A DNA stretch of 64,000 nt, taken from NCBI GenBank assembly GCA_938743325.2, contig OW568872.1:682001-746000 (forward strand), in the 5' to 3' direction. This document shows, piece after piece, positions 27,272 through 39,100 of the stretch (positions within the stretch are counted from its first letter, which is position 1; each line of letters starts with the position of its first letter). The translations under genes were made by a program, and so were the position numbers. The DNA is from Pycnococcus provasolii. Taxonomy: Eukaryota > Chlorophyta > Pseudoscourfieldiophyceae > Pseudoscourfieldiales > Pycnococcaceae. The notes beneath the pieces are model-generated. The model saw nothing but the letters and a program-made list of their open reading frames with translations. It did not search any database and had not been told where the DNA came from.

Positions 27272-28202
27272 GACTTTCTTTGGTGGTGCTGGGCTGGGAG
27301 GGAGGCTTATTTCTTCGCCTACCCTACCGGGTACCTCAGGAAGTACCACCACCGTGACTTTTGTCCCCGGCCGCACATGCACTTGCAAGAGGCTGGCACA
27401 TAAACCGAGAAGGCAAGAGGCTTCGCGATAAAAAATTCCAACTTCGCGATAGGTAGATATTCCCTCATCATGTGATGGAAATCGTGATCAAGAGGGATTC
27501 CCCCTTGAACGGAAATCCCCTTGAATGAGCTCCTTGAACGGAACGTGACAAACGGAAAGGACAGGCAATGAAACAGGCCAAGGCACTAGGCAGCAGCTGG
27601 CCAAGGCAGCTAGAAAGGCGGCTGGCCAAGGCAACTGGCGAGTGGCCAAGGCCAAAGGAAAAGCGAATGAGTAAGTGCAGGGGTGTACTGTATCCCCCCC
27701 TAAAGCTTAAGGTAGTAGGCCCACCTCCCTGGCAGCCTCGACCAGTTCCCGGACCCCTCCCCCCCAAATAAACACCTCTAATAAACCCCCAAAAACAGAG
27801 CTCCCTCAACCAACCCCCAAACCAGACCCCCAAAACCCCCTTGGCGAAACTAAGGTTAACACGGCTGTTTCAAGAAATACAAATGTGAAAAAAAAAAGAT
27901 CCCCTTCCTGTAACCCTTTTTGCCCAGCAGCCATCCCCCTGGGGCCCTTTGCCTGCCTGCGGGTCCCCAGACCCCAATGTGAGGAACCGTCCTCTAAAAC
28001 CCGTGCACGCAAAGCAAACCTTTTGCAAACGTCTAGACGGCTGCCTCCCCGCCTCCACCCCGCCCCCGGGGGACCCTTTGGGCGCCGGCGCCCTATTTTT
28101 ATATTAGCCCTGAGGCATTCACTCATCCTGCTCATTCTCCAGGTGGAGTGTGCGTGTGTGTGTGTGTGTGTGTGTGCTCTCTCATTATTATTCTCATTCT
28201 CC
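27272..28202. other. Intergenic with nested short repeats
   Basis: About 930 bp without a supported gene. Left part: CTTCGCGATA twice (about 27420-27450), CCCTTGAACGGAA-like motifs three times (about 27500-27545), then GGCCAAGGCA/GGCTGGCCAAGGC repeated five times (27575-27655). Middle: A/C-rich sequence with many CCCCC runs (27740-27845), able to form G-quadruplexes on the other strand. Right end: a (GT)n run at 28149-28175 close to the next start codon. The open frame continuing leftward from 28203 has no conserved content. Confidence 0.6.
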
Positions 28203-29741
28203 ATGGCCTCACCGTCACGTGCGTCTCCTCGTGGTCATCGTCCTGCGTCTGGGAGATTAGGTTTGGATGATATCACCAGCATAATGGCGCTAGCTTGCAC
28301 GTGCTCGTCCGGGGGTCTTTTGGGAGCTCTCGCGCCGTCAGAGGCTACCATCTTGTCACAATTAGTTGCATCGCTAGACGCCGTGTCGTCATCCTTCCAC
28401 TCACTGGAAAGAGCGATTTTAGAAAGTGGGGGTTCGATGCCCATGCATCGCGCGATGAAAAAGTCACGAACAGCATCCAAAACGTCGCTGCTAGCTTCAA
28501 GTCTGTCGCTTCAAGATAAGACAATTGGAGGAAGAGCTTGTGACGACCTTCCGGGGGACATCACAGCTATTGGCATGATGATGAGCAGCGAAAACGACGC
28601 CGCAGGCGCACACAAAAACTCGTCAACGCACAGTGCGTCGATGCAGGCGATGAGAAGTTCCGCCGTAAACAACGCGCAACTCGTCGAGTCGGAAGAAGAC
28701 GCACACGTCGAACTCACGCAGAACCTACTCGCAACACTTGACACGCACTTCGCGGCGCCGCCTTTTCACCACTCCGCGGACATTCCTGCGCTCAGGTATG
28801 CGCGAGAAAGGCCGTTCCACCCGCAGAGGCTGTGGGACCTCGTGCTCGGTGCGAGCACAGCGGCAACCGCATGGGACGGTGCGGTCGAACCACTCAGCGA
28901 GTGGGACGTCGTGCTCGCCGATGACGCGACGGAGAAGGCTGGGCCTAGCGACGCCGCGCCACCAACCAACACAAAGCAGGCGTCGCTCGGCGAACACGAG
29001 GCGTTCGGTTGGTTCGAGTTGGCGACGAGGCCGGGAACCAAGTGGAGGTGGTGCGCGGCGAGAGCAAACGGAAGGTGCTGCGTGCACGTCTCGCCGTGCT
29101 CGCAGGCGTCGCAGCCGCCGATAGGAATCACGTCGTCGTGCGACCCGTCGAAGCAAAGGCACCTACCGAAGCAGATGGTGGTGCTGCGTTCGCTCGCAGG
29201 TTGGACGACCCAGCAGGTGGAGGCGGCGCTCGACGCGTGCCTGCTGACTGACGAAGAGTTCGCCGCAGGTGCCGCGGCGTGGCAGCGGCGTATGCCGCAC
29301 CCGTGGCTTCTGCTCGAACGCGCGGTGGCAGAGGCGGATGCAGCAGGAGGAGGAAGTGGTGCGGGCACTGGTGGTGCGGGTGGTACGCCGCCGCCGCTCA
29401 GCCCTCCAAGACCGCAGCGAAACAGCGGAAGCACGACGCCCGCAACGGATAACAATGCGCCCAGCGAGGCGACCGAGAGCGCGCCTAGCACCAACACGCA
29501 GACGAGCGACGCCACCGACCACTCGAGTATCGTACTTCGTGCTTGTCGGTACCGAGCGAGACGAGTCGCACCGAGCCGACATCGGCAGCTGCGGCGACGC
29601 AAGGTTGAGCTGGAGAAGAGCTTGCTGTACGCCGCGACGGAGATGACGGAGCGAGAAAAAGACATGGCGCGCAAGGAGCTCAACGAGGTACTGGCTGAAC
29701 TGCGAAAGGAAAGTGGCAGGCTCAATAATGATAATAATTGA
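28203..29741 (+). CDS. CobW C-terminal-domain protein without GTPase
   Basis: 512 aa. The middle contains a CobW C-terminal domain: ALRYARERPFHPQRLWDLV (about 197-215; usual form VYRxxRPFHPxRLWxLL), FGWFELATRPGTKWRW (about 268; usual GFFWLATR), and MVVLRSLAGWTTQQVEAALDACLLTDEEF (about 325-352; usual LVFIG...LxxALDxCLLTDEE). COG0523/CobW proteins are metal (often zinc) chaperones whose N-terminal GTPase carries a P-loop and a CxCC site. Neither is present. The first 190 residues are Ser/Ala-rich and unlike a GTPase. The C-terminus has a Pro/Thr-rich linker and a charged coiled coil (about 470-510). Possibly a partner or regulator of a full CobW protein. ATG chosen for its CCATGG context. Confidence 0.7.
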   Translation: MASPSRASPRGHRPASGRLGLDDITSIMALACTCSSGGLLGALAPSEATILSQLVASLDAVSSSFHSLERAILESGGSMPMHRAMKKSRTASKTSLLASSLSLQDKTIGGRACDDLPGDITAIGMMMSSENDAAGAHKNSSTHSASMQAMRSSAVNNAQLVESEEDAHVELTQNLLATLDTHFAAPPFHHSADIPALRYARERPFHPQRLWDLVLGASTAATAWDGAVEPLSEWDVVLADDATEKAGPSDAAPPTNTKQASLGEHEAFGWFELATRPGTKWRWCAARANGRCCVHVSPCSQASQPPIGITSSCDPSKQRHLPKQMVVLRSLAGWTTQQVEAALDACLLTDEEFAAGAAAWQRRMPHPWLLLERAVAEADAAGGGSGAGTGGAGGTPPPLSPPRPQRNSGSTTPATDNNAPSEATESAPSTNTQTSDATDHSSIVLRACRYRARRVAPSRHRQLRRRKVELEKSLLYAATEMTEREKDMARKELNEVLAELRKESGRLNNDNN

Positions 29742-29756
29742 GCATGACTAATTAAG

Positions 29757-29794
29757 TAATGGAGTGTACTTTACTTTGTCAGACGGTCGTCCAC
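29757..29794 (+). terminator. Shared 3' element, copy 1 (CobW-like gene)
   Basis: Reads TAATGGAGTGTACTTTACTT, then TGTCAGACGGTCGTCCAC, starting 15 bp after the stop codon. The same block in the same gene-relative orientation follows three other genes (photolyase, carrier, EngB). Probably a 3'-UTR or transcription-end signal. 'Terminator' is the nearest available category. Confidence 0.55.
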
Positions 29795-30176
29795 ATCACC
29801 TCCGCTTGCGCATGTTGTCGCCGTCGTCGTCGCTTTCGCCGCCAACCGACGACTTGTGCATGCATCAACATGCGCTTTGTACAAAAACAAAGACAATAGG
29901 CATCCATAAATAAATTGAATTCATTTTTCACGAATTGTGTTACAAATCTTTACCTCTACCAAAAACATATTGAAAATAAAACCATCCCACCACCAAAATT
30001 TTTAATATATGTATACGGCTTGTCCTTGTTCTGCGTTAATTTTTTTCTTTCAATGCGCCTCTCCTCTGGAGTGCACAAGGAATAAAAAACTTTGATCCTT
30101 ATAATACAAATGCAAACAATAACAAACCACACTGGTGGCGGACTTGTTTTGTAAAAACAATTTGTATTTGGATCAT
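29795..30176. other. AT-rich convergent 3' spacer
   Basis: Between the ends of the CobW-like gene and the dynein gene, A/T-rich with several AATAAA-like strings on both strands, as expected of two 3' ends. No gene seen. Confidence 0.5.
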
Positions 30177-33100
30177 CTAATAACTTAGCGCAGTGAACAA
30201 CGCAACCGATCGGTTGATCCAGTGCTCTTTCGCCTCCTCCCCAGAGCTCAGCTCGACCATCATCACGAAGTTTGTCGAGTGTCCTGTTGTCGACAGAGTT
30301 CCGGCACGCAAGAGAGTCTTATACACGGGGCATAAGTACTTCTTCTCATCAACCGGCGGGCGATCCTTCACGGGGGTGAGCCACATCACCGGGAACTCCG
30401 TGTACAGCTCCTTCGGACGGCTCTCGTCGATCCCATGCGCTTCAGAATTCCACTGCGCACCTTCCATGAACAGACCGTAGATGTAGCACCCACTAGTCGG
30501 CGCTTCCTTAATGGCAGAGACGCTAAGGTCATCCATCACCTTGAAGTCCCATGAGATGGTGTCGATCGGGTACTGGTTCGCACGAGCAAAGTTCTGCAGC
30601 GTGCCCGTCAAGAAAGCCTGAGGGAAGAAGAAGCCGCTGATCCAGTACGACGTAGGTACACCCTTGTCGATCCATGTCTGGATGAAGTCAAGGCGCCTGA
30701 AGAGATCCGCCGTCCAGCCGGTGAGAGGCTTGAGCGACGGGTACGCCTTGCTTTCCCACTTGGTGGGAACCCTGTTCAGGAAGATGGCGTCGGTAATCGA
30801 CTCGAGCACCGCGTCCATTGCCACGAGTCCCTTGAGCGCCTTCTGGCTCTCCGCGAGCGTCTTCACCATCACAGCCAGCAGGCCGTTGTAGCGGATGCAC
30901 TCCTGCGAGAGAACCGTGTTCATCGACTGGTTGTAGTCCGTGGGGTATGCATTCTGCACGTTCTCCACGTCGAACATTTTCGGGAGAGTTTCCTCAATCT
31001 CCTTGCATCGATCTCCAATCTGCTCCTCGCGACTCTTGCCCCCACCGGACGCCGCTCGCGGCTGCAGACTCAAAACGGACGCGAACATGTCCATCGCCAT
31101 GTTCTGGTCGCACGTGATATCCGCGTTGTCGTGAAGGCCGAAAATCTCCGGCTTGGGCACGATCGGGTAACCGGCGATGTGCTCGAGGAAAGCCTTCTGC
31201 GACGTGCACGGCGGACTGATGTACACGCCACTCGGGCTGAACGTCACATCTTCCTCCGGCTCTGGATTCGCAGCCTGAACATTGATGAATGTCGTGATCA
31301 GGTTGTTGATCAGCCGGCGATCCTTGTCGTCAGTCACTCGGCCACCGTAGTTGATCTCCGTGCAGAGGAATCGGATGACGTCGAATGGGATGTTTTCGTA
31401 ATCGTTCAGGAACATGCGAATCTGCGTGTTGCACACACCCAAGTCGCCGTCGGTGAACTCGTATCGGATGTTCCATCCCAGCGCGCCGAACTTGCGTCGG
31501 TCCTGAATGACGGCGTGGAAGAGACACATGCCGAAGAGCATCTTCTTCCACTCCGCAGGCTTCGCGCAGTCGTTGAGGTCGTCGTCGCTGTAGCGCAGGA
31601 ACGCGCGGTTGAGGTTCGCCTTGAGACCTGCCGGCGGCTCCAAGGTCATTTTTACTCCGTTTTGCAGCACAGCCACGGGGAAGTTGGGCGAAGGCATCGA
31701 CGTGAGCCATAGCCTGAAGTCCTTGTGGACCTGATCGGGTGAAAATTGCTCAATGATCTGCTCCATCTTGGGCATCCAAGATGTACTGAGGTGGCAGTTC
31801 TGCAGGCACACCCACATGCCGCGGTCGACACCCATCTTAATGAGCTTCTCAGCCTTCGGGCCCTGTCCTTGACCGAGCGAAACCTTCTCAAACTTCTTCG
31901 ACATGCGCATCTCGTCCGCAAGCTTCAGCAGGTCAGCCATGGGATCCGCACCGCTGCTGAGAACGAAAATAAGCGGTGTCGTGGGAGACGAGTCGTGGTA
32001 GCTCGCGGCAAGGTCGAACGGCGGAGGCTCGATGAACCGCTGTCCAAGATGTTCGGCAACGAAGAGCTGAATCGCGCTCACACACTTATCTGGCCTCATC
32101 GCGCGAATGAACAGGAGCTTGGAGAAGCTTCCCGCCCCCGTCTTTCCCGCCGTCACGAGCTGCTTCTCCCAAGCACCATGAAGCGGCGCTTCGTGCGCAT
32201 CCGTGAGATCGAAGATGCCCTTGTAGTGGTCAATGTTCATAACGAAGTGGTCGTCAAAACCTTGAAAGTTGGGAAGCTCTGCCAACTTCACGATCTCGAT
32301 CCAGCTCTTTTCGATGAGCCAGTCTGACGCCGGATTTGCCTTCGTCACATCAAGCTTCGCTGGCCCTGAGAGAAGGAATCGCCACTCCGTAGGGTCGATA
32401 TCGCCGCGGTTGTCCATAATCTTGTGACAAAGCAGCAACGAAAACATGAGCTTGTGAACCTCGAACAGAGAGCGGCAGACGTTCACGTACAGGCTGTACG
32501 TGAAGAAATCGTTGATGTTCGCACCACGCGTGGGAACGTCGTCCGCGGGCACAGCCTCGCCGAGGCCTCTCACGAACAGGTCGACGAACCACGTCAACGA
32601 GTACTGGTACATCGGGTCGACGAGCGCGAGGTCGGTGATGCAGAAGAAGAGCAGAGAGGCGCGAAGCGCGACGAAGCGGTACGACTCGCGCGTCTCGTCA
32701 ATCACCTTTTCTGTCTTCTCCGCCTCAGCAACCTTCTGCGAAATTTCGTTCGACGTAACCTTGCTCTGGGCGAGAGTTTCGATGAGCACCTCGTCGTCGA
32801 GGATGTTTCCAGTGGAATTGGAGAGCATGTAGAGAATTTTGTCCTCAATTTCCTTCAGCTCGCGCTTCATTTTTGCATTGTTCACCACCAAATCCGCCTT
32901 TTGCGCCGCAAGATCTGGGCGTTCCTGTTCCACGCAGGTCGCAAGCATTTGATCCTCGAGTCCCTCGAACGTGATTCCAAAGTTCAGCAATGATACCTTC
33001 ACGCTCGTCTCAGGTGCGTAGTGAGGAGATCGATATTTCGTTGTCATGTAAAATCTAAAGTCAGGATGGTACGGGATGATACTTTCTCCGATGCGAATCA

Positions 33101-36100
33101 CCTCCGCTCCGCCCTGCTTGAATGTTTGCTTGAGCAAAAGAGGCTCGAGGGCGGCATCGAGCGCCTCTCCAATATTCTCCATGAGAACTGCTCGGCCAAA
33201 GCGCACGCCGTTCTCGAGGGTTCTCAAAAAGTCCTTGTCGGACAATTTCACGACATCGAGTCCGGATTCTTTTTCCATGTTTTTCACCCATTTATTCGCC
33301 TGACCCTGTGGATCAATCATCAGAGGCCAGCGGCGTGCCTTCGTCACGATGATGCCATTCTCGATGCTAACGGTGTCCGAGGGCAATCCGTAGATGGCCC
33401 ACTGACGAACCTTCACGGGATCCATCAGGACGGACGTCAGCGATGCGCCCGAGGTGTGTGGCAGGTTCAGCTTGACGAGGCTTTGCGCCCACATTTCGTT
33501 GAGTGCCGTTCGGAACACGGGCGTGAACACGCCGGCGTACGCGATGGATGCGGCGGCTACGCTCACGTCGCCAATGACATTGTTAAGGGCCACGCCTAAG
33601 CTCGCGACCGTCTCCTGCCATCGCGTCTTCTCGCCGCCGAGACCTCCGATGAGCTTCTCTGCACGATCGAGCCTTGCCGTGCACTGCTGCACCTGATCCG
33701 CGAGCTCGTCCTTCTTTTTATTTGCGGCAGCTAGATTCTTCTCCAGCTCATTAATCTTCCTCTCAACCTCCGCGAGAAGCGCTTGCGCCTCCTTCAGCTC
33801 CCCCATCGTTTTCTCAAGCTTCTGCTGTGCCGCCGCCAGAGCTTGACGCTTCGGCTCGACTCCTAGTGCGACGTTGTGGTACATGTGCATCGCGCGCGCC
33901 CACATGCAGATGGACGTGCATGCCTTGGAAACCTTCGAAATGGCTTCTGGCGTGAACGTCTCCAACTCGATGTACGGGTCAATCTTATCGATAACCTTCT
34001 GCGGGATGTTATCTTTATCGAATGTCATGAGAGAGTCTAGGAACTTCGTGGGGTCGTTCAGAAGCTTTTTCCCCGGATCCCAGTAGTTGGGTATCTTCTT
34101 TCCAATTTTGTTCGGATCTGCAACCATGACTGGCTTCTCTTCGAAGTATATGCACGTCACCTCCATCACGAGCTTGACGCCGTCCGGCGGGTTAGACAGC
34201 GACTTCACCTCGACGATGTCGTTACGGCTCAGGTTCTTCAAGCTTGCAACCGCGGCGTCCAGAGCGGGCAGCGCCTTGTCTAGGTCCGCCTGCGCGGAGT
34301 CGGCAATGCCCTTCGCTTCCGCCGCCTGCTCGTTCGCTTCCGCCTCCTGCTTGGAAACCACCTCTTTCGTCTTGTCCGCCTCAGCCTTGTCCTTGCTGAT
34401 GACCTCCATCATCTGACTCACCTCCTCCTGCGTCTTCGCCAGCACCGGCTGCAAATCTGTGAGCTCCTTCTGCATCACCTCCACCTGCGAGGCTGTGGTT
34501 AGCAGCTTGTCGAGGCCAATCTCAAGGCGCTTTCGCATCGTCTCAATCTCCTCGCGCTTCTCGCCCTGCAGCGTGATGAGTGTCGACAGCAGCTCCAGGT
34601 ACGACGTCGGTGTGACGTAGTTGTACCTTCTCTGCTCGTTCAGGTATCTCACCGTCTCTTTCTCGGTGCTCTGGTGGATGCTCACGCACATGTGCACGAG
34701 CGCGTCGAGCTGGTCGTCGTTTTCGACGGGCAGATCGCCGAGGAAGGTGCGCGCGACGGACTGCAGAGCCTCATTCGGCCACGGGCCGAAGTAGTTCAGT
34801 GTGGTACAGTTCAGCAGGGAGGGGAACATGCGCAGCCGCGTGCGGAACGCGTCGCCGATAGGAGAGAATGCCAGCACGATGTGCAAATTCGTTCGCACGC
34901 GTGAGATGAAGGCGGTCATACACGCCATCTTTGTTGCGGGCTGGCCCTTCTCCGCGAGCACAGGGCGCATCGCAGAGCTGATCTGCTCCATCTCCTCGTT
35001 GCCGGTGAGCAAGTTTGGTACCTCGCCCGAGTTCAGCAGCTGGCCGACGTCCTCGAGCATGCTCTCCTTGACAATCTGCGTGTCGCAGAAAAGGAACACG
35101 ACATCCTTGTCCTCGCATCCAGCCTTCAGCAGAGCGCTCTTCAGGTCGTCCTTCCACTCGTTATTTCCGTAGTTCTTAGTGATTTCAATCTGGTGAACGT
35201 CGAACTCCGCCATGTACGCCGCAAGGCGTGTCAAGCTCTGACGTCCTGATCCACCAACTCCCAGCAGGAGAGAGTTGCCAAGCGGAAGGCTGATCACACG
35301 AGAGATGCGCGAAACGTGGTCGATGGCGTCCAAGAACATCACCAGCTTCATCGGCGTGGTGTTCACGTTGTTGTAGTCCTCAAGATACTCGTTAATCACC
35401 TTAGAAAGCTGCTCCATGTCCGTTACCTGCTGGTACAGCCTAGGATCGGCGCCGGGAATGAGATAGTCGGCGAACATGAGTCGCTCCGTTTTCACAACGT
35501 CGTCGTAGCCCTTTTCGCACGACTTTTTCATGGCGTCGCTCAGCATGCCCTTGAACCACGCCGAGTCTTCGCTGGTGATCAGGCGATCGGCGAACACGCG
35601 AGACGACTCGTGCAGCCAGAGCGCTAGGATCTGGTCTCCCGTTTGCAGAACCTTCGGATCGGCGCGCATGCATCCCTGCACCACCTTTGCAAAGTCGCGC
35701 AGGTTGTACTGGTAATGCGACTTGCTCGGCGTCGGCAGCAGCTCCTTGCGAATGATGTTGTACACGGAGATGGTCGCGTCCATAATCTTCGACGAGAGGG
35801 TGTAGATGTCCTCGCGTCCGGGGAACGACTTGTGCAGATTGGCCGAAAAGATGGTGTCGAAGATGCGGTGGATCGACCCATCGGACATCTCCGCAAACGA
35901 GATGTAGTTGAAGTGGCGCAGGAAGCGCATGGTGACGGGATTGCGGCCTCCTCCCGGCGGTCCCATGGAACCCAAAAATTGTATGTCGATGAGCGTCTTG
36001 AATGCGCACGGCGGCTTGCGCTCGTACCATCCCTGGTGATCCATCCACTGGCGCAGAATCTCGATCGGCGGCTGCGCGCCGTACTTCTCAACCTCCGGCA

Positions 36101-39100
36101 TGTTCATGTCGTCGACGTACACGACGTACTTCGTTCCAGCCGGTGGCCCGAAGACGCCCTTTCGCCTCTTGTCGAGCTTGCCGTCGATCATGTCCTGAGT
36201 CTGGTTTGCGGATGTTTGAGCGCTGAATGTCACAGCGACGGGAGCGTAAGATGGCCCCATTCCGCTCGCCAGCAGGTTGTTCAGGTTGAGCGTCTTGCCC
36301 GTTCCTGTGCCTCCGACGCAGAGCACGTGGCATCCCACCTTGAGCAAGTGCTCGACGACGTACATGTACCTCACCGTGTCGGCGGTGGGAACGATGAGGT
36401 CGCTGAAGGGCATCTGGGGATCCACCTTGAATTCGGGAATGGTGGACATCCACTCCACCCACTCACCCGTCTCCACGTTGTACATGCAGTCGTACACCTT
36501 TTTGTCAGCTGGTGGCGCATGCTCGCCGTATCCCGCGCCGTCCAGTGCCTCGCGAAGCAGCTTGTCAAAGTCGTCCTGGAAGTCGGCACGCACCGACGCG
36601 CCGACGGACCATATGATGGAGAATACGAAGAGCTTGCCGACGCCAGCCGCGTACTGGCCAAGCACCTCCTCCGACAGCGGCTCGTCGACGTCGGGAACTC
36701 GCTCGTACTTTTTCGTGAGCCCGTCCATGACATTAAAGCAGCTCGCGACGAGATTGTTATTCGTCGAGCCAACCGTCTCCTTCATGTTCTTGCGAACGTA
36801 GCGCACCAGATCCGGAACCAGCTTAAAGAGGCCACCGACGAGCTCCTTGTGCTGGTCGAGAGGGTGCGGCACCGTGTTAATCCAAGAGTCGTACAGCGGC
36901 TCCATGCCGAGCGACGTCGGCTCGACGTACACCATGCCGCAGCGCGACACCGTGGCGGGGCTCGCGACGGCGAGGTCCTCCACCTCGAACATCATCGTCA
37001 TGGATGCCGACAGCTGGATAATCTCCCCGCTCACCAGGCAGAGCTTCTTGTTGTCGTCTAGCACGGTGTTCATGTTCTCGATCCAGATGGCGTCGACGGG
37101 GCCGTCGAACATGAGCCACTTCTTCGTTGGCGTGTCCTCCGCCGCGAGGTCGCGCATGTAGCATGCCAGAACGCCATCCGTCCATTCGTGGGTCTGCTCG
37201 TCAAATTGGCCGTACAGCTGACCCATGGTGATCGCCTTTGGATTCAGCACTATGTACTTGACATTCTCGAATGCGGATAATTCGCCCTGCTCCTTTTTGA
37301 TGCTCGTCATCGCCATCGACAGCGCGCGATAGCCGCTCGTCTTTCCTCCGCCGGTGGGACCGACGAGCATCAGACCGTGGCGCACGAGTGTCATCTCGAA
37401 CAGCTGAATGATCTTCATCTGAAAAATTTCCACCGGCTGCACGTTGAGCTGCTTGCAGGCTTTGTCGACGCCGTTGAGAAGCTCGGAGTAGTCGATGTGA
37501 GGCTTCTCCATTCCCGGGAAAAGATCCTTGATGATACCGAAGAACAGTGGCAAGTCGTGGCTGAGGAACTTAGGCACGTTCACGTCGGAAAGTCCGCGAA
37601 GCAGAAGAATGTTCTCGTCGTCGTCGGGAAATTTAAACTTCAGATTTCCCGCGGCGGTGATGACAGACTTCACGGCGCGCATGCCGTAGTCGTAGTGATC
37701 CTGCGAACTAAGCTGCTCCGAGCAGAGTTGGAACGTGGAAACCATTTTACGGGCCAGGTTACGCGATTCCTTGAATCCGAACGAGTACAGCGAAACCTCG
37801 CCGATGAGAGCGTAGTCGGGAACCATCATCGCGCACGGCCTAAACAAAGCCTTCAGGTTATCCGGCAGCTCTGATCTTCCGGCGTAGCCGGGGTTCATGG
37901 TAATGTACACAGTGCACGCGGGATTCAGCGAGATTTCCGTGTCCTCGAAAACGAATCGCTGCAGTCCCTGCTGGATGGCCAGTTGAATGGTAAGAATCTG
38001 CTGGGCGACGACGCTCAGCACCTCAAGGTCGATGCGGTTGAACTCGTCGAAGCATGCCCATGCGCCGGAACTGGCGAGTCCCTTGAAGAACTTCGCCATG
38101 GCCAAGAAGTCGAGTCCGTCGGAGCAGTTGAACACCACGCACTGCTTCGCCAGCGCCTTGGCAAGGTCCTTCGTCGTCTCTGTTTTTCCCGTCCCGGCAG
38201 GTCCGGCGGGTGCACCACCGAGGTTAACGTGCATAGCGCCCATGAGGGTCATGTAGCAGCGATCAGTTAGCGGAGTCACCACTAAACGAGGAGTGTTGCC
38301 CAGGTACTCGTATCCAAAGATGAGACTTGCCTGGACCATCTTCACCCAGATCTCATCCTGCGCATCTCCCGGCTTCGTCTCCCAGTAGTAGCGAAGCTGC
38401 GAAACCCACAGGAACTCCGTGAGCGCGGAGACGTTGTTGTCTCGCAGAATCTCCACCGTGTCGCGAGCGTGCACGTCGATGGTGATGAGCGCACCAAGCG
38501 TGTTGCGATCCTGGTTCGAGAGCTGACCGCGAACGAGCTCGGTGAGGTCCATAAGGTCGGAGACATTCTTGTCGTACGTCATCTCCAGCTGCGCCTCGGT
38601 GATGCCTTCCTCGACGTTCTTCGTCCAGTACACCGCGGATACGCCGAGGATGACCATGGCTGGCCAAGAGCGCACCCATTCGCTTCGCTTTCTCGCGGCG
38701 TAGTCCTTGACTGACTCGGTGATGTGGTGGTGCAGCGACGTCCTCATCCGGCTCTCGACGGTTCCAAGCCAGATTTCCACATTCCCCTTGGGGAACATCG
38801 TTTCGTTCCAGGCAACCTTCTCCTTTTCTTTCGAATTCATCGCCGATATCTCGAGGTTGTCGGCGAAATCAAGCGACTCGATCGCCTCGAAGCACTTCTT
38901 CAAGTGCGGCTGCACAGCCAGAGGATTCTTCGTCTGCGACAAAATCTGCAGCAGCTCGTCGTTCGACAGGAAGAAGAATCGGCTGAATGCGAGGCGCTTC
39001 GTCTCAAGGTACTCCGCAAGGCTCTTCTGCACGCTCTCAAGCATCTTGTTGCTGTCCGCGAACTGGTCAAGGAGCTTTTGGTTCCCGCACATCGTCAGCA

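Noticed and set aside
27468-27833. 121-residue minus-strand frame
   Set aside because: Arises from C-rich and GGCCAAGG repeats. No protein-like conservation.
35643-37061. 472-residue + strand frame opposite the dynein gene
   Set aside because: It is the mirror of a conserved dynein coding region in GC-rich DNA, has no family features and is Val/His/Arg/Leu-biased like other antisense shadows.
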